Numbered from the stretch's first letter, positions 17,390-25,819 are shown. The stretch: DNA of 56,656 bases from Chloroflexota bacterium (GCA_016219275.1 JACRBM010000036.1:1-56656), one strand, 5' to 3'. Notes: a model not told the origin generated them from the letters alone. Translations and numbers: made by a program.

Positions 17390-18041
17390 TCGGTCGCGTC
17401 TCCGCGCGGCGATTCATGTGATTGACCGCGAGCAAGCTTGCAAACGAAAGCAGACTGAGGATCGCGACCAGTATGTTGGCATCCATCCAACGTCCCGCTT
17501 GCACCGCGTCGTAAATGGCGAGCGGCGCAGTTTGGGTGCGCCCTGGGATGTTGCCGGCAACCATCAGTGTCGCGCCGAACTCGCCAAGCGCACGCGCGGA
17601 TGCCAGGACGAGTCCTGCGAGAATGCCGCGCCGGGCGAGCGGCAGGGTGACTCGCCACACGACTTCGAATTCGTTCAAGCCCAGCGTCCGCGCGGCGTTT
17701 TCCAAAACAGGGTCCACGCTTTCAATTGCCGCTTTGGCGGCTTGCGCCATCAACGGCATCGCGACAACCATCGCCGCGATGACGGCGGCTTGCCACGTAA
17801 AAAGTAAATTCACATCGAACAATCGCACGAGGGGACCATCGCGTCCAAGCACGATCAGCAACAAATAACCGACCACCGTCGGCGGCAAGACGAGCGGCAG
17901 GTTGATTAGCGTCTCGAGAACGATTTTTCCGCGCAGGCGTATCCGCGCGAGAAACAGCGCGAGCGCCAGTCCGATGACGAGAACGCCAATCGTCGCCATG
18001 AGCGTCACCTGAATCGAGAGAAGAATCGCAGTCCAGTTCAT
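17382..18041 (-). CDS. modB: ModB, molybdate ABC transporter permease
   Basis: A 219-residue permease with about five membrane helices. The cytoplasmic coupling loop carries the ModB/CysT EAA motif (ENAARTLGLNEFEVVWRVTLPLARRGILAG, about 136-165), and PLVLPPTVVGYLLL is typical of ModB. Its start overlaps the modA stop as ATGA and its end overlaps modC by 8 nt, so the three proteins are translationally coupled. Confidence 0.95.
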   Translation of the reverse strand: MNWTAILLSIQVTLMATIGVLVIGLALALFLARIRLRGKIVLETLINLPLVLPPTVVGYLLLIVLGRDGPLVRLFDVNLLFTWQAAVIAAMVVAMPLMAQAAKAAIESVDPVLENAARTLGLNEFEVVWRVTLPLARRGILAGLVLASARALGEFGATLMVAGNIPGRTQTAPLAIYDAVQAGRWMDANILVAILSLLSFASLLAVNHMNRRAETRPNA

Positions 18042-18850
18042 TTCGGCATTCGCTTTTCTTCGTCGGGCAGAATGAATCCGTGCTTTGCCATCACCGTACG
18101 CCCGGCTGGACTGTTGACAAATTCGATAAACGCGCGTGCCCCGCGTTCGTTCTTAGCGCGTGTGACGACGCCCAGGGCTTGGTCGAGCGGGCTGTGCAAT
18201 TCCTGTGGAATGAGTGTCCAGCGTCCTTTCACGCCAACGCTGAGGGATAACGCGATGATAGCGGCATCCACATTGCCGGTGTCCGCCAACTGCTTGGTCT
18301 GAGCCACGTTTTCGCCAAAGACCAGTTTGGGTTGAACCGTGTCCCACACCCCAGCATTCTGTAATGCTTCGCGCGCCGCCAAGCCATACGGCGCGTGCTC
18401 CGGGTTGGCAATCGCGACGCGTTTGACCTCGGGACGCGTGAGATCGGTGAGTGATTGCAACTGCCAAGCGCTGTCTTCACGCGTCCACAACGTAATGCGT
18501 CCCCGCGCGTAGAGTTGCACCGTATCGGAAAGGATGATGCGGCGTTTGGCTAGATCGTTGATGTATGAACGATCCGCCGCCGCGAACAGATCCACCGGCG
18601 CGCCTTGCGCGATTTGTTGCGCCAATTGCCCGGTCGAACCAAAGTTGAACATAGCGCGCGTGCCGGTTTCTTTTTCAAACGCAACGCCGATTTCGGTGAA
18701 TGCGGCATGCAAATCAGCGGCGGCGGAGATGATAATTTCTCCACCTTGTTTTGCCGCTGTCGGTCCAGAGGCGGATTGAGGATTGAGCGGAAAGGATACC
18801 GACTGACAGGCAACGAGTAAACCGATGAAAAGAATTCTGGATTGTCTCAT
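18038..18850 (-). CDS. modA: ModA, molybdate-binding lipoprotein
   Basis: A 270-residue solute-binding protein. The N-terminus has a lipoprotein signal with lipobox LLVAC, so the protein would be lipid-anchored to the outer face of the membrane. The mature part shows ModA landmarks: ISAAADLHAAFTEIG, FNFGSTGQLAQQIAQGAPVDLFAAADRSY and VAIANPEHAPYGLAAREAL. These supply the Ser/Thr and Tyr side chains that coordinate the oxyanion in characterised ModA proteins. The ATG at 18850 is preferred over an in-frame GTG two codons earlier. It lies 25 nt after padR. Confidence 0.94.
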   Translation of the reverse strand: MRQSRILFIGLLVACQSVSFPLNPQSASGPTAAKQGGEIIISAAADLHAAFTEIGVAFEKETGTRAMFNFGSTGQLAQQIAQGAPVDLFAAADRSYINDLAKRRIILSDTVQLYARGRITLWTREDSAWQLQSLTDLTRPEVKRVAIANPEHAPYGLAAREALQNAGVWDTVQPKLVFGENVAQTKQLADTGNVDAAIIALSLSVGVKGRWTLIPQELHSPLDQALGVVTRAKNERGARAFIEFVNSPAGRTVMAKHGFILPDEEKRMPK

Positions 18851-18875
18851 TTCCACTGACTCGGCAATTGGAATT

Positions 18876-19409
18876 TCAACGACGTGGCGTTGAGTTGCGG
18901 AGAGATTTGAGCCATGTTAGCGCCGCTTGAGTTTGGTTAAGGCGAAACGCGCGCACGAGTTGACCGAAATCATCCAGCGCCTCGGTTGACCGTTCGACTT
19001 GCCAGCGCGCCAATTCCGCGCGCAACGCTTGGTCTTGGCGTTCGATCAATGCGGTGACGGCACGCCGACCTTCGCGGCGAGCGAAAAACAAACGCACGAT
19101 AAACTCGACGCGCATCTCGCGCAGACCGCGCGAGGGCGTTGCCATCCATTCCCGAAATGCCGCACGTCCCGCGGGCGTGAGTGCGAACACCTTCTTCGCG
19201 GGGCGGGAGTCCTGTTGCTCCACCGTCGCTTTGACAAAGTCGCTGGCTTCGAGCGTCTTGAGGTCGGCGTACATCTGGCTCATTCCCAGATGCCAGACCT
19301 GCCCCAGACCGGCGGGATCGGTGAAATGTTGATAGAGGTCGTAGCCGTGGTGTGCTTCATCCACGAGGAGTCCGAGCAGGGCAAAACGCGCCGTCTTGTC
19401 TTGGCGCAT
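18876..19409 (-). CDS. PadR-family transcriptional regulator heading the mod operon
   Basis: A 177-residue regulator: N-terminal winged helix (about 5-90, FALLGLLVDEAHHGYDLYQHF, then the wing KKVFALTPAGRAAFREWM) and a C-terminal helical dimerisation domain of the Vir/AphA type (about 100-177). PadR proteins usually repress their own operon and respond to small ligands. The usual molybdate regulator ModE is not seen here, so this protein may take that role. The ATG at 19409 has GAGGTG 7 nt upstream. Just before it a TATAT-N7-ATATA dyad overlaps a possible -35 element. Confidence 0.88.
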   Translation of the reverse strand: MRQDKTARFALLGLLVDEAHHGYDLYQHFTDPAGLGQVWHLGMSQMYADLKTLEASDFVKATVEQQDSRPAKKVFALTPAGRAAFREWMATPSRGLREMRVEFIVRLFFARREGRRAVTALIERQDQALRAELARWQVERSTEALDDFGQLVRAFRLNQTQAALTWLKSLRNSTPRR

Positions 19410-19445
19410 CGGGTACACCTCACTAGTTGTGTACTCAATGATTGA

Positions 19446-19464
19446 ATATATGTAAAGAATATAT
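19446..19464 (-). promoter_or_regulatory. Dyad operator overlapping the padR-mod promoter
   Basis: The plus-strand sequence is ATATAT-GTAAAGA-ATATAT, a perfect dyad with 7-bp spacer, about 40 bp upstream of the padR ATG. On the minus strand it covers TTTACA (19451-19456), a good -35 element placed 17 bp before TACACA. The tungstate/MoaD intergenic region has the same architecture at 48169-48187 (TATATG.AA...ATATA in both). Confidence 0.55.
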
Positions 19465-19501
19465 CGCAAAAGCCATGCGGCGTCAAATACCCAGCCGCCC
19501 A

Positions 19502-19620
19502 GGGTGTGCATCAAGTTTGTGGGGCGTGAAAAAACCTTGCGAAGGTTTTGACGACAAATCAAATATGATTGCCGTTCAACCTTCGCAAGGTCGAGTGTTC
19601 CAAAATTTTGACGGACACTC
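19502..19620. mobile_element. MITE-like element, copy 1
   Basis: A 119-bp non-coding element. It starts GGGTGTG and ends GACACTC with imperfect terminal inverted repeats, contains an internal facing pair of CCTTGCGAAGG (19535-19545) and CCTTCGCAAGG (19580-19590), and a 34-bp core (19546-19579). It is flanked by GCCGCCCA on both sides (19494-19501 and 19621-19628), an 8-bp target duplication. Copy 2 is at 37519-37636. No transposase is nearby, so it would depend on a transposase supplied elsewhere. It occupies most of the 364-bp gap between padR and the gene at 19774. Confidence 0.88.
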
Positions 19621-19674
19621 GCCGCCCAAGTTTCAGAAACTAAAGTCTACACCCCGATTGGCGAAGGTACTGTT

Positions 19675-19702
19675 TTGACTTTCGCTTTGCATTGGTTATA
19701 AT
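19675..19702 (+). promoter_or_regulatory. Sigma-70-type promoter for the gene at 19774
   Basis: TTGACT (19675-19680), a 16-bp spacer and TATAAT (19697-19702). Predicted start of transcription is near 19709, giving a leader of about 65 nt before the GTG at 19774. Confidence 0.75.
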
Positions 19703-19773
19703 ACCGCCGATTTCGCGTCGAGGAGTCGAAGGATCATTGCATCGAACAAATCTAAAGGCGAACAGCGTGCGCC

Positions 19774-20268
19774 GTGACTGACTACGACGACTATGAAGAC
19801 AGCGTGGACGCTGACCCGCCTCCAACCATTCGCGAGTGGCTCGCGCACTTGTCGCCAGCGCGCCAGTTGGGTTATGGTTGCGCGTTCATTCTTATTCTCG
19901 GCGCGCTCACGTTGTATTGCGGCGGTACAGTTAGTTTGCTCGCGCGCCCGATGTTGTTGCAACGTCCTCCTACCGCGACATTTGTGCCCACGCCGACGCG
20001 CGCGCCCACCGCGACCCAGCCTCCGCCAACATTCCTGATTCTACCCACCGGCAGACCGCCTGCCACACCCACCCAAGCGCCGATTCCCACACGCGAACCC
20101 ACGGCGACGCCGACGCTCATCGGCGATCCGACGACTGCGCCAATCACCGGGACTGTGACGATTACCGCGACGGGAACGGCGCGCCCCAGTCCATCACTAA
20201 CCGGCAGAACCACGAACACCGTCACGCCCACGCGACGATTGACCGGGACAGTCGCGCCCAAGCCATAA
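19774..20268 (+). CDS. Small single-pass membrane protein with Pro/Thr-rich outer tail
   Basis: A 164-residue protein of unknown function. An acidic N-terminal part (1-30, presumably cytosolic) precedes one hydrophobic segment (about 34-57, GCAFILILGALTLYCGG). The rest (about 65-164) is low complexity, dominated by PTPT, ATPT and PPT repeats, a common spacer type in Chloroflexota surface proteins. The start is a GTG; no ATG is available in frame. It is supported by a good promoter and by a terminator directly downstream. No domain beyond the membrane helix can be assigned. Confidence 0.65.
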   Translation: MTDYDDYEDSVDADPPPTIREWLAHLSPARQLGYGCAFILILGALTLYCGGTVSLLARPMLLQRPPTATFVPTPTRAPTATQPPPTFLILPTGRPPATPTQAPIPTREPTATPTLIGDPTTAPITGTVTITATGTARPSPSLTGRTTNTVTPTRRLTGTVAPKP

Positions 20269-20275
20269 AAGGAAC

Positions 20276-20324
20276 GGCTCAACCTTGCGAAGGCGCTTGC
20301 GCGAAACCGTCGCAAGGTTGAGCC
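20276..20324. repeat. CCTTGCGAAGG hairpin with conserved loop
   Basis: GGCTCAACCTTGCGA pairs with TCGCAAGGTTGAGCC around a loop with CGCTTGCGCGAAACC. The same arm-loop-arm unit occurs in reverse orientation at 54276-54318, with the loop sequence kept. This makes it a dispersed repeat and not just a local hairpin. Confidence 0.8.
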
Positions 20325-20329
20325 GGCGC

Positions 20330-20373
20330 AAAAAACTCTTGCGAAGACGTCTGCTCTTCGCAAGAGTTTTTTT
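20330..20373. terminator. Bidirectional intrinsic terminator
   Basis: An 18-bp perfect stem (20330-20347 with 20355-20372, arm core CTCTTGCGAAGA) has A-run and T-run on its two sides, so it can terminate transcription from both strands. It separates the convergent gene at 19774 (+) from the ATPase gene at 20372 (-), whose stop codon lies in its T-run. Confidence 0.9.
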
Positions 20374-22036
20374 ACTGCGGAATCATCTTGAAGATTTTTT
20401 GAATTCCCCCGAGCGCGCCTTTGACTTTTTGGAGATTGCCCACCCAGGTCGTCACCAAACCAATCAAGCCGATCAAACTTACGTACACCGATTTGATGAA
20501 CGCCGAATAATAATCCACTTTGAACTCGGCGCTCTGCGTCTGCGGCGGACGCCCGGGCGACTCGCTCTGAAAAATCAGATCCACGCGCCGCGTCTCGGTC
20601 GCCGGCGCAAACGGATTGTAGGGCAGTTCGCGCTGATTAAGAAAAAACGAAAAGGTTTCCGTGCGCCGCTCGGTCGCAAACCGTTTCTGATGCTCGCCGA
20701 GCACTACCATGTCCGGGGCATTTTCGCGCAACACGACCACGACCGGCGTCAGCGCGCGCGTGTGTTCCAGGTCTACCGTGATGGTCACCGGCGCATTCGG
20801 ACGAAGCACGTCATCATAGCGAATCAACGTGTAGATATTCCACCCCTCCGGCGCAAATACCTGGTTGACCGGGTGCGCGCCAAGCATAACATCGCGTAGA
20901 TAAAAAAACATCAACGGCACATTGATTGCAATGATCAGCGCCATCAAAACCAGCACCACGGGTTTGGCGCGCATGAACAACGTGCGCGCCGTGCGCGCGC
21001 CGCCGCCGATTTGATACAACCGCTTGAACGCTTCATCGTAGATTTGGTTCCGCACAACGCACTGACCCGCATCGCGAATCGCGCCGGTCAATTCCAGGCG
21101 CGCAAGCTGCGGATTGAGCCGGCTGAACGGCACGGCATCGCCCGCCACGATTCTGCCAAGCATATTTTTCGAGTTCGGCTCGCTCTCGATGTCCACGATC
21201 ATTTTTTCGAGATGATCGTCGCCGCGCAACAAATCTTGCGCGCACCGCTCCACCATCTCTTGGCTCAACGTCTTGGGCTGACGTTCGGCAATCATCGCGC
21301 ACAGTTTTTGCGTGAGGTACGGATGCCCGCCGGTGCGCGCGTGAATCCACGTGGCGGTTTCCGGCGGAATTACCAAACCGAGCCGTTGAAAATTCTCGGT
21401 GAGTTTTTCCACGCCGGCGCGCGTAAAATCCTGGAGATAGACTCGCTCGGCGATATTGAGCGGCGAGTTACTGCCGCTCGTCAAGCGGCTCAACTCCTTC
21501 GCGCCCGACAAGACGACGAGATATTTTTCGAACGCCGGTTCCTTGTGCCGCGTGGAGAACACGCTACGAAACGTGCCAAAAAATCCGTCGGATAATTTGG
21601 CAGGCACGGCTTCCACTTCGTCGAGCAACAGCAAGATGCGCATGGCGGTCACGCGGCGCGCCGTTTCGAGCATAAAGTTTTGGAACTCGACCGCGGTCGT
21701 CGGCAAGGTCGCCTTGGGATCCGCCTTGGGTAGTAATTCCTGGCGCATCGCGCGCGCCACAAAGTTGTAGAGTTGCGCTTCGGGTTGATCCTGTACACTG
21801 CCCAGATCAATCAACACGACCGCAAACCCGGGCGAGCGCAGGCACGCGGACACTTGGTACAACAGCGTCGTCTTGCCGGTTTGACGCGAACTGAGCAACG
21901 CGACGTACGCATCTACTTGCGACGCACGCGCGAAACGTAATACCTGGGTCAGTTCCGGGCGCGCGACCAAAATCGCGCCGTCTTCATCCGGGTCGAGTGG
22001 ACCGCGTGTTTTGAAAATTGCCGGATCAGTTGACAT
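20372..22036 (-). CDS. Membrane-bound AAA-like (STAND-type) ATPase, partner of the propeller ATPase
   Basis: A 554-residue protein. The N-terminal cytosolic part is a P-loop ATPase of the AAA-like/ORC-CDC6 type: Walker A RQTGKTT (51-57), Walker B LLLLDE (135-140), a sensor-like VVLSGAKEL (175-182) and the TGGHPYLTQKLC helix (about 235-246) typical of this family. A winged-helix-like segment follows (about 300-345). One membrane helix lies at about 358-380, then an extracytoplasmic beta-rich domain (about 381-512), then a second membrane helix (about 516-533). Its ATG sits 11 nt inside the end of the upstream gene with a GAGG site in that gene, so the two are translationally coupled. The family is recognisable, the biological role is not known to me. 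Confidence 0.82.
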   Translation of the reverse strand: MSTDPAIFKTRGPLDPDEDGAILVARPELTQVLRFARASQVDAYVALLSSRQTGKTTLLYQVSACLRSPGFAVVLIDLGSVQDQPEAQLYNFVARAMRQELLPKADPKATLPTTAVEFQNFMLETARRVTAMRILLLLDEVEAVPAKLSDGFFGTFRSVFSTRHKEPAFEKYLVVLSGAKELSRLTSGSNSPLNIAERVYLQDFTRAGVEKLTENFQRLGLVIPPETATWIHARTGGHPYLTQKLCAMIAERQPKTLSQEMVERCAQDLLRGDDHLEKMIVDIESEPNSKNMLGRIVAGDAVPFSRLNPQLARLELTGAIRDAGQCVVRNQIYDEAFKRLYQIGGGARTARTLFMRAKPVVLVLMALIIAINVPLMFFYLRDVMLGAHPVNQVFAPEGWNIYTLIRYDDVLRPNAPVTITVDLEHTRALTPVVVVLRENAPDMVVLGEHQKRFATERRTETFSFFLNQRELPYNPFAPATETRRVDLIFQSESPGRPPQTQSAEFKVDYYSAFIKSVYVSLIGLIGLVTTWVGNLQKVKGALGGIQKIFKMIPQ

Positions 22037-25000
22037 GGATTGCCTCGGTGCCTTTTTGAATTTCTTCGGTGTAGCTCATCACCAAACCGTAAATGTCCTG
22101 ACTGCGCCGGAGAACTTCGGGGAATGCTCTGGCAGCGAACGCGTACTTGGGTCCGTCGCGGCGTAAGATCGAAAAGAGACACAGATCGTCGAATGCCATT
22201 TCCAATTGAGCGGGCGGCACGCGCAAGTCACGCGCGCGCAACATTTCCGCCATTTCGCCCGGCGTCACTTCGGGATGTTCGAGCATCACCAACGTGATAA
22301 GCCGTTCGAGCGAACTTGCCGCGCCCCACGACACTTCGGCAAAGTACTCGGCGAATTGCGCCGACTGCGCGAGGGCGGACACATCGACGCGCGTAATGAC
22401 GCGTTCGCGCCGCGCATTGATGCGCTCGACCAACTTTTGGCAGATGTACTGCACGATGTTCGGATGTCCCGCCGCCAACTCGACGATACGATCCGGCAGC
22501 GTATGTTCGTCATCCAACGCCACGCCCATATCTTGCATCGGGTCAGTGATGACGCGCCGCGCTTCATCGCGCGCGAGGTACGACAACGGCATCAAGTTGC
22601 AAAAGTTGAAAAAGACGAGGTTCGGATTGTGCAGAGCCAAGTTGAGTGTTTTCTCGCCGCAGAACACAAAACGCGTTTTCGCTTCCTGCGACAAGGCGCG
22701 CAAGATCTGGAACAACCGCTCGCCATTCGCAATGTCGTGCGCGAGCAAGTCGTCAATTTCGTCGAAGAGCATCACGATGACGCGCTGGGGGTACTGCGCG
22801 GCGACATCGCGCGCCATCGCGCGAAATCCTTCGAGATCGCGGGATGGCAGCGGCAATTGCCACATCGTGTCTACCGCGCTAAAAAACTCGGTGTGATTAT
22901 GCACCGCTTGGCAATCGAGATAGAGCGGACGGTACTCGGGCGAATTCTTGAGCATGTGATGGACGCGCGCCAACACCGAGGTCTTGCCGATCTTGCGCCC
23001 GCCGACGATTGCAAAGTTCGTGTCGCGCACGGTGCGGACAATCGTCTTGAGTTCGTGTTCGCGACCGAAGAACATGTTCTCCGGCACCGGACCACTCGTG
23101 ACGTACGGCGATACGACCGTCAAATCTACCTGATCGAGAATCAACTCGACGAGGCGTCGCGATGGATCGCGCGCGCCAAGCAAACGGCGAATGTCCATCC
23201 CATCGAGCACGATGAAATCGTGCGCGCCTTCGCGGACGATGCGTTTCAACGAACGGCGACTGTCGTCTGCCGGAACATCGCGTAGGTCAATCACCAACGC
23301 AAAGTAACTGACCATATTCAGGATGTTCATCATATCGCGCAATTCGTTCAAGTCGCTGGGACTGGTGTCTTGACGCGGCACAAAAATGATTGGAAAGCGC
23401 GGCGGAATTTTCAAACGCAACGCCGGCGCTTTGACCACATACCCAGCCAGTCCGTGATACGTGCGATCTTCGACGCGCGCGAAACCCAGCAGCTCGCACA
23501 GTTGGTCTACAATCTGACTCGTGACCGACAGGAACGCGTCTTCGCTTTCAACGACTTCCCAGGCGGCTTTCCAGTGACGCAGAAATTTTTGCGCGGCGGC
23601 GAAGGTTTCTAATTTGAGCGACGCCGGCGCGAGTTGCAAATCCAATGCGTCCCGGGGATGCTCTTCGGCATACCGCCGCAGCGAACGCGAAAGATAGCGG
23701 CGCGGCAATTTGCTCAGATTCGCCGCGTTCGCTTCGCCATTTTTCCATAACGCTTGCGTGATCGCGCTTTCCCATTGCGAATACTCGCGTCGCCACGATT
23801 GATCTTGCGCGACCGGCGATAGACGCGTACGCCACGCGAACGCGCCAGCGAACAACACGACGATTGCCGATACGAGCGCGCCGATCAACGCGCCGATCGC
23901 GAACACATCCGGTCCCACCACCTTGAGACGATCCACGCCGGCGACGACGCCGCTGCCATTCGTGCCGACGAACAAGCTCGTCGCGGTCTGCGGGTCTACC
24001 GCAATCGAAAGCACGTCGGCAACGACGAGACCTTCGTTCGCCGCCGCCCAGGTCGCGCCGGCATCTTCACTGCGATACAAGCCGCGGTCCGTGCCGACGT
24101 AGACCACGCCGGGCGACCCAGGATTGAGCGCGATCACTTGAAAACGCGCGCGCGCCGGGAACGCGCCGCGTCCCAGGGCTTGCCATTGCGCGCCGGCATT
24201 GTCGCCACGGTAAACGCCGGCAGAAGCAAAACCGATATAGAGCGATTGCGCGTCCGCCGCGAGCGTGCGCACTTCATCTTGCGGCAGATCCGTTCCGGTG
24301 AGCGCCTGCCACGCCGCGCCCGGTTTCGCCATGTCGAGCCGGAACAAGCCGCGTTCGGTGCCGGCGTAGAGCGTCGCCGGCGATACGAACACCAACGCGG
24401 TCACGCGCGACACGTCGCCGATCCCGTTCGTTTGCCGCGCCCAGGTTTGTCCCTTATCCGTACTCTTGAACAACCCGCGTCCTTGCGTGCCGGCGTACAA
24501 CTCGGTCGTTGTCCCTGAACTGGCAAAGGCGAGACTACTGATCGGCGTATTCGGTGCGATGCTTTCGATCACGCGCGCAAACGTCGCGCCGCCATCGCGT
24601 GAAACGAACACCGCGCTGCCCCAAGTGCCGGCGTAAATCGTTTGATCGTCCGCCGGATCGCGCGCGAGCGAAATCACGTACGGATCGCTCAAACCCTGCG
24701 CGTCGCGCCAACTTGCGCCGCGATCGCGGCTGATGTGCAAACCGAAACGCGTCGCCGCGAACAGCGTCGGCGGATTCCCCGGCGCGAGCATCAACGCGTG
24801 AATACTCGTGTTGACGAGTCCAGTGTTGAGCGCCTGCCAACTCGCATTGTCGTCCGCGGTCTTCCACACGCCGCGCACCGTGCCGGCGTACACCGCGTTC
24901 TTATCGCCAAATGCAAGCGTCAACACCGGCGCATCGCCGGGGATGCTCTTGACCTGAGACCAATTCGCGCCGGCATCGGTCGAACGCCACACGGTTTGCG

Positions 25001-25790
25001 CGATGACCGCAAACACGCGGTCCGGCTGCCGTGGGTCACTCGCGAGCGGCTTGACCAAACCGTTCGCCAACGTGCCGGTCACCGCGCTCCACGACTTGCC
25101 GTCGCGACTGCGAAACAAACCCTGGGTCGTACCAACGAGTAATCCACTTTTTGTCGCAGCGATAGATTGGGGACGCGCACCCACCGGCAAACCGTCGGCA
25201 CTGGCAAGCCAGTGCGCTCCGCGATCACGCGAGACATAGATGCCCGCGTCGGTCGCGGCAAATACGCCCTCTGCTAAAATCGCGATGCCGGAAACGCGCG
25301 CGGCGGGCAAATCGCGATTGACTTCGCTCCACGCGTCGCCATTGTTGTCGCTGCGTAACACCGTCGTCGCGGTACCCGCATAGAGCATCCCGGTCACGGG
25401 ATCGCTTGCCAGCGTAAAAATAATTTGCTCCGCGATGCGCGGGTCGGTGAGCGTCCAGGTCGCACCGCCATCGTTTGTGCGATACACGCCCGTCTGTGTG
25501 CCGGCAAGAACCTGGGTCGGCTCGCGCAGAACCACGAGCGAATTCACCGTCAAATCTTCCGCCAACCCTTTAGACGCCGGGTCCCAGCGCGCGCCATCGT
25601 CGCGCGTGACAAACGCGCCGCCGTTCGTGCCGGCATACGCGACCCCCGTGGCAATTGCGAGCGCGTTGATTTGTCCACCGGCCGGTCCACCAGTCGACGA
25701 CCATACGACCCCACCATTTGCGAACGCGGTGGGGGTTAAAGAAAAGAGCAAACACAGTCCAAGCAAAAATAAAACACGCCGTTGGGTCAC
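22026..25790 (-). CDS. Surface double beta-propeller fused through one helix to a cytosolic ATPase
   Basis: A 1254-residue transmembrane protein. A signal peptide (1-26) is followed by about 14 repeats of a BNR/Ycf48-like blade with the pattern LYAGT..GLF.S.D.G..W (about 30-615), enough for two seven-bladed propellers outside the cell. One membrane helix (about 622-645) leads to a cytosolic half: a linker (about 650-850), a REase-like or regulatory segment ending VVSPYVTSGPVPENMFFGRE, and a P-loop ATPase with Walker A GGRKIGKTS (about 929-937) and Walker B VMLFDEIDD (near 1007), then a winged-helix-like end. The GTG at 25790 was chosen because GGAGG lies 7 nt upstream and it starts the signal peptide; a TTG nine codons earlier is the alternative. 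A strong promoter lies at 25860-25888. Confidence 0.85.
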   Translation of the reverse strand: MTQRRVLFLLGLCLLFSLTPTAFANGGVVWSSTGGPAGGQINALAIATGVAYAGTNGGAFVTRDDGARWDPASKGLAEDLTVNSLVVLREPTQVLAGTQTGVYRTNDGGATWTLTDPRIAEQIIFTLASDPVTGMLYAGTATTVLRSDNNGDAWSEVNRDLPAARVSGIAILAEGVFAATDAGIYVSRDRGAHWLASADGLPVGARPQSIAATKSGLLVGTTQGLFRSRDGKSWSAVTGTLANGLVKPLASDPRQPDRVFAVIAQTVWRSTDAGANWSQVKSIPGDAPVLTLAFGDKNAVYAGTVRGVWKTADDNASWQALNTGLVNTSIHALMLAPGNPPTLFAATRFGLHISRDRGASWRDAQGLSDPYVISLARDPADDQTIYAGTWGSAVFVSRDGGATFARVIESIAPNTPISSLAFASSGTTTELYAGTQGRGLFKSTDKGQTWARQTNGIGDVSRVTALVFVSPATLYAGTERGLFRLDMAKPGAAWQALTGTDLPQDEVRTLAADAQSLYIGFASAGVYRGDNAGAQWQALGRGAFPARARFQVIALNPGSPGVVYVGTDRGLYRSEDAGATWAAANEGLVVADVLSIAVDPQTATSLFVGTNGSGVVAGVDRLKVVGPDVFAIGALIGALVSAIVVLFAGAFAWRTRLSPVAQDQSWRREYSQWESAITQALWKNGEANAANLSKLPRRYLSRSLRRYAEEHPRDALDLQLAPASLKLETFAAAQKFLRHWKAAWEVVESEDAFLSVTSQIVDQLCELLGFARVEDRTYHGLAGYVVKAPALRLKIPPRFPIIFVPRQDTSPSDLNELRDMMNILNMVSYFALVIDLRDVPADDSRRSLKRIVREGAHDFIVLDGMDIRRLLGARDPSRRLVELILDQVDLTVVSPYVTSGPVPENMFFGREHELKTIVRTVRDTNFAIVGGRKIGKTSVLARVHHMLKNSPEYRPLYLDCQAVHNHTEFFSAVDTMWQLPLPSRDLEGFRAMARDVAAQYPQRVIVMLFDEIDDLLAHDIANGERLFQILRALSQEAKTRFVFCGEKTLNLALHNPNLVFFNFCNLMPLSYLARDEARRVITDPMQDMGVALDDEHTLPDRIVELAAGHPNIVQYICQKLVERINARRERVITRVDVSALAQSAQFAEYFAEVSWGAASSLERLITLVMLEHPEVTPGEMAEMLRARDLRVPPAQLEMAFDDLCLFSILRRDGPKYAFAARAFPEVLRRSQDIYGLVMSYTEEIQKGTEAIHVN

Positions 25791-25819
25791 GGCAATCCTC
25801 CAGCGTACATTACTCAATC

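Noticed and set aside
19502-19620. Treating the facing CCTTGCGAAGG sites here as a transcription terminator
   Set aside because: There is no T-run, and terminal inverted repeats plus a target duplication show that it is an inserted element.
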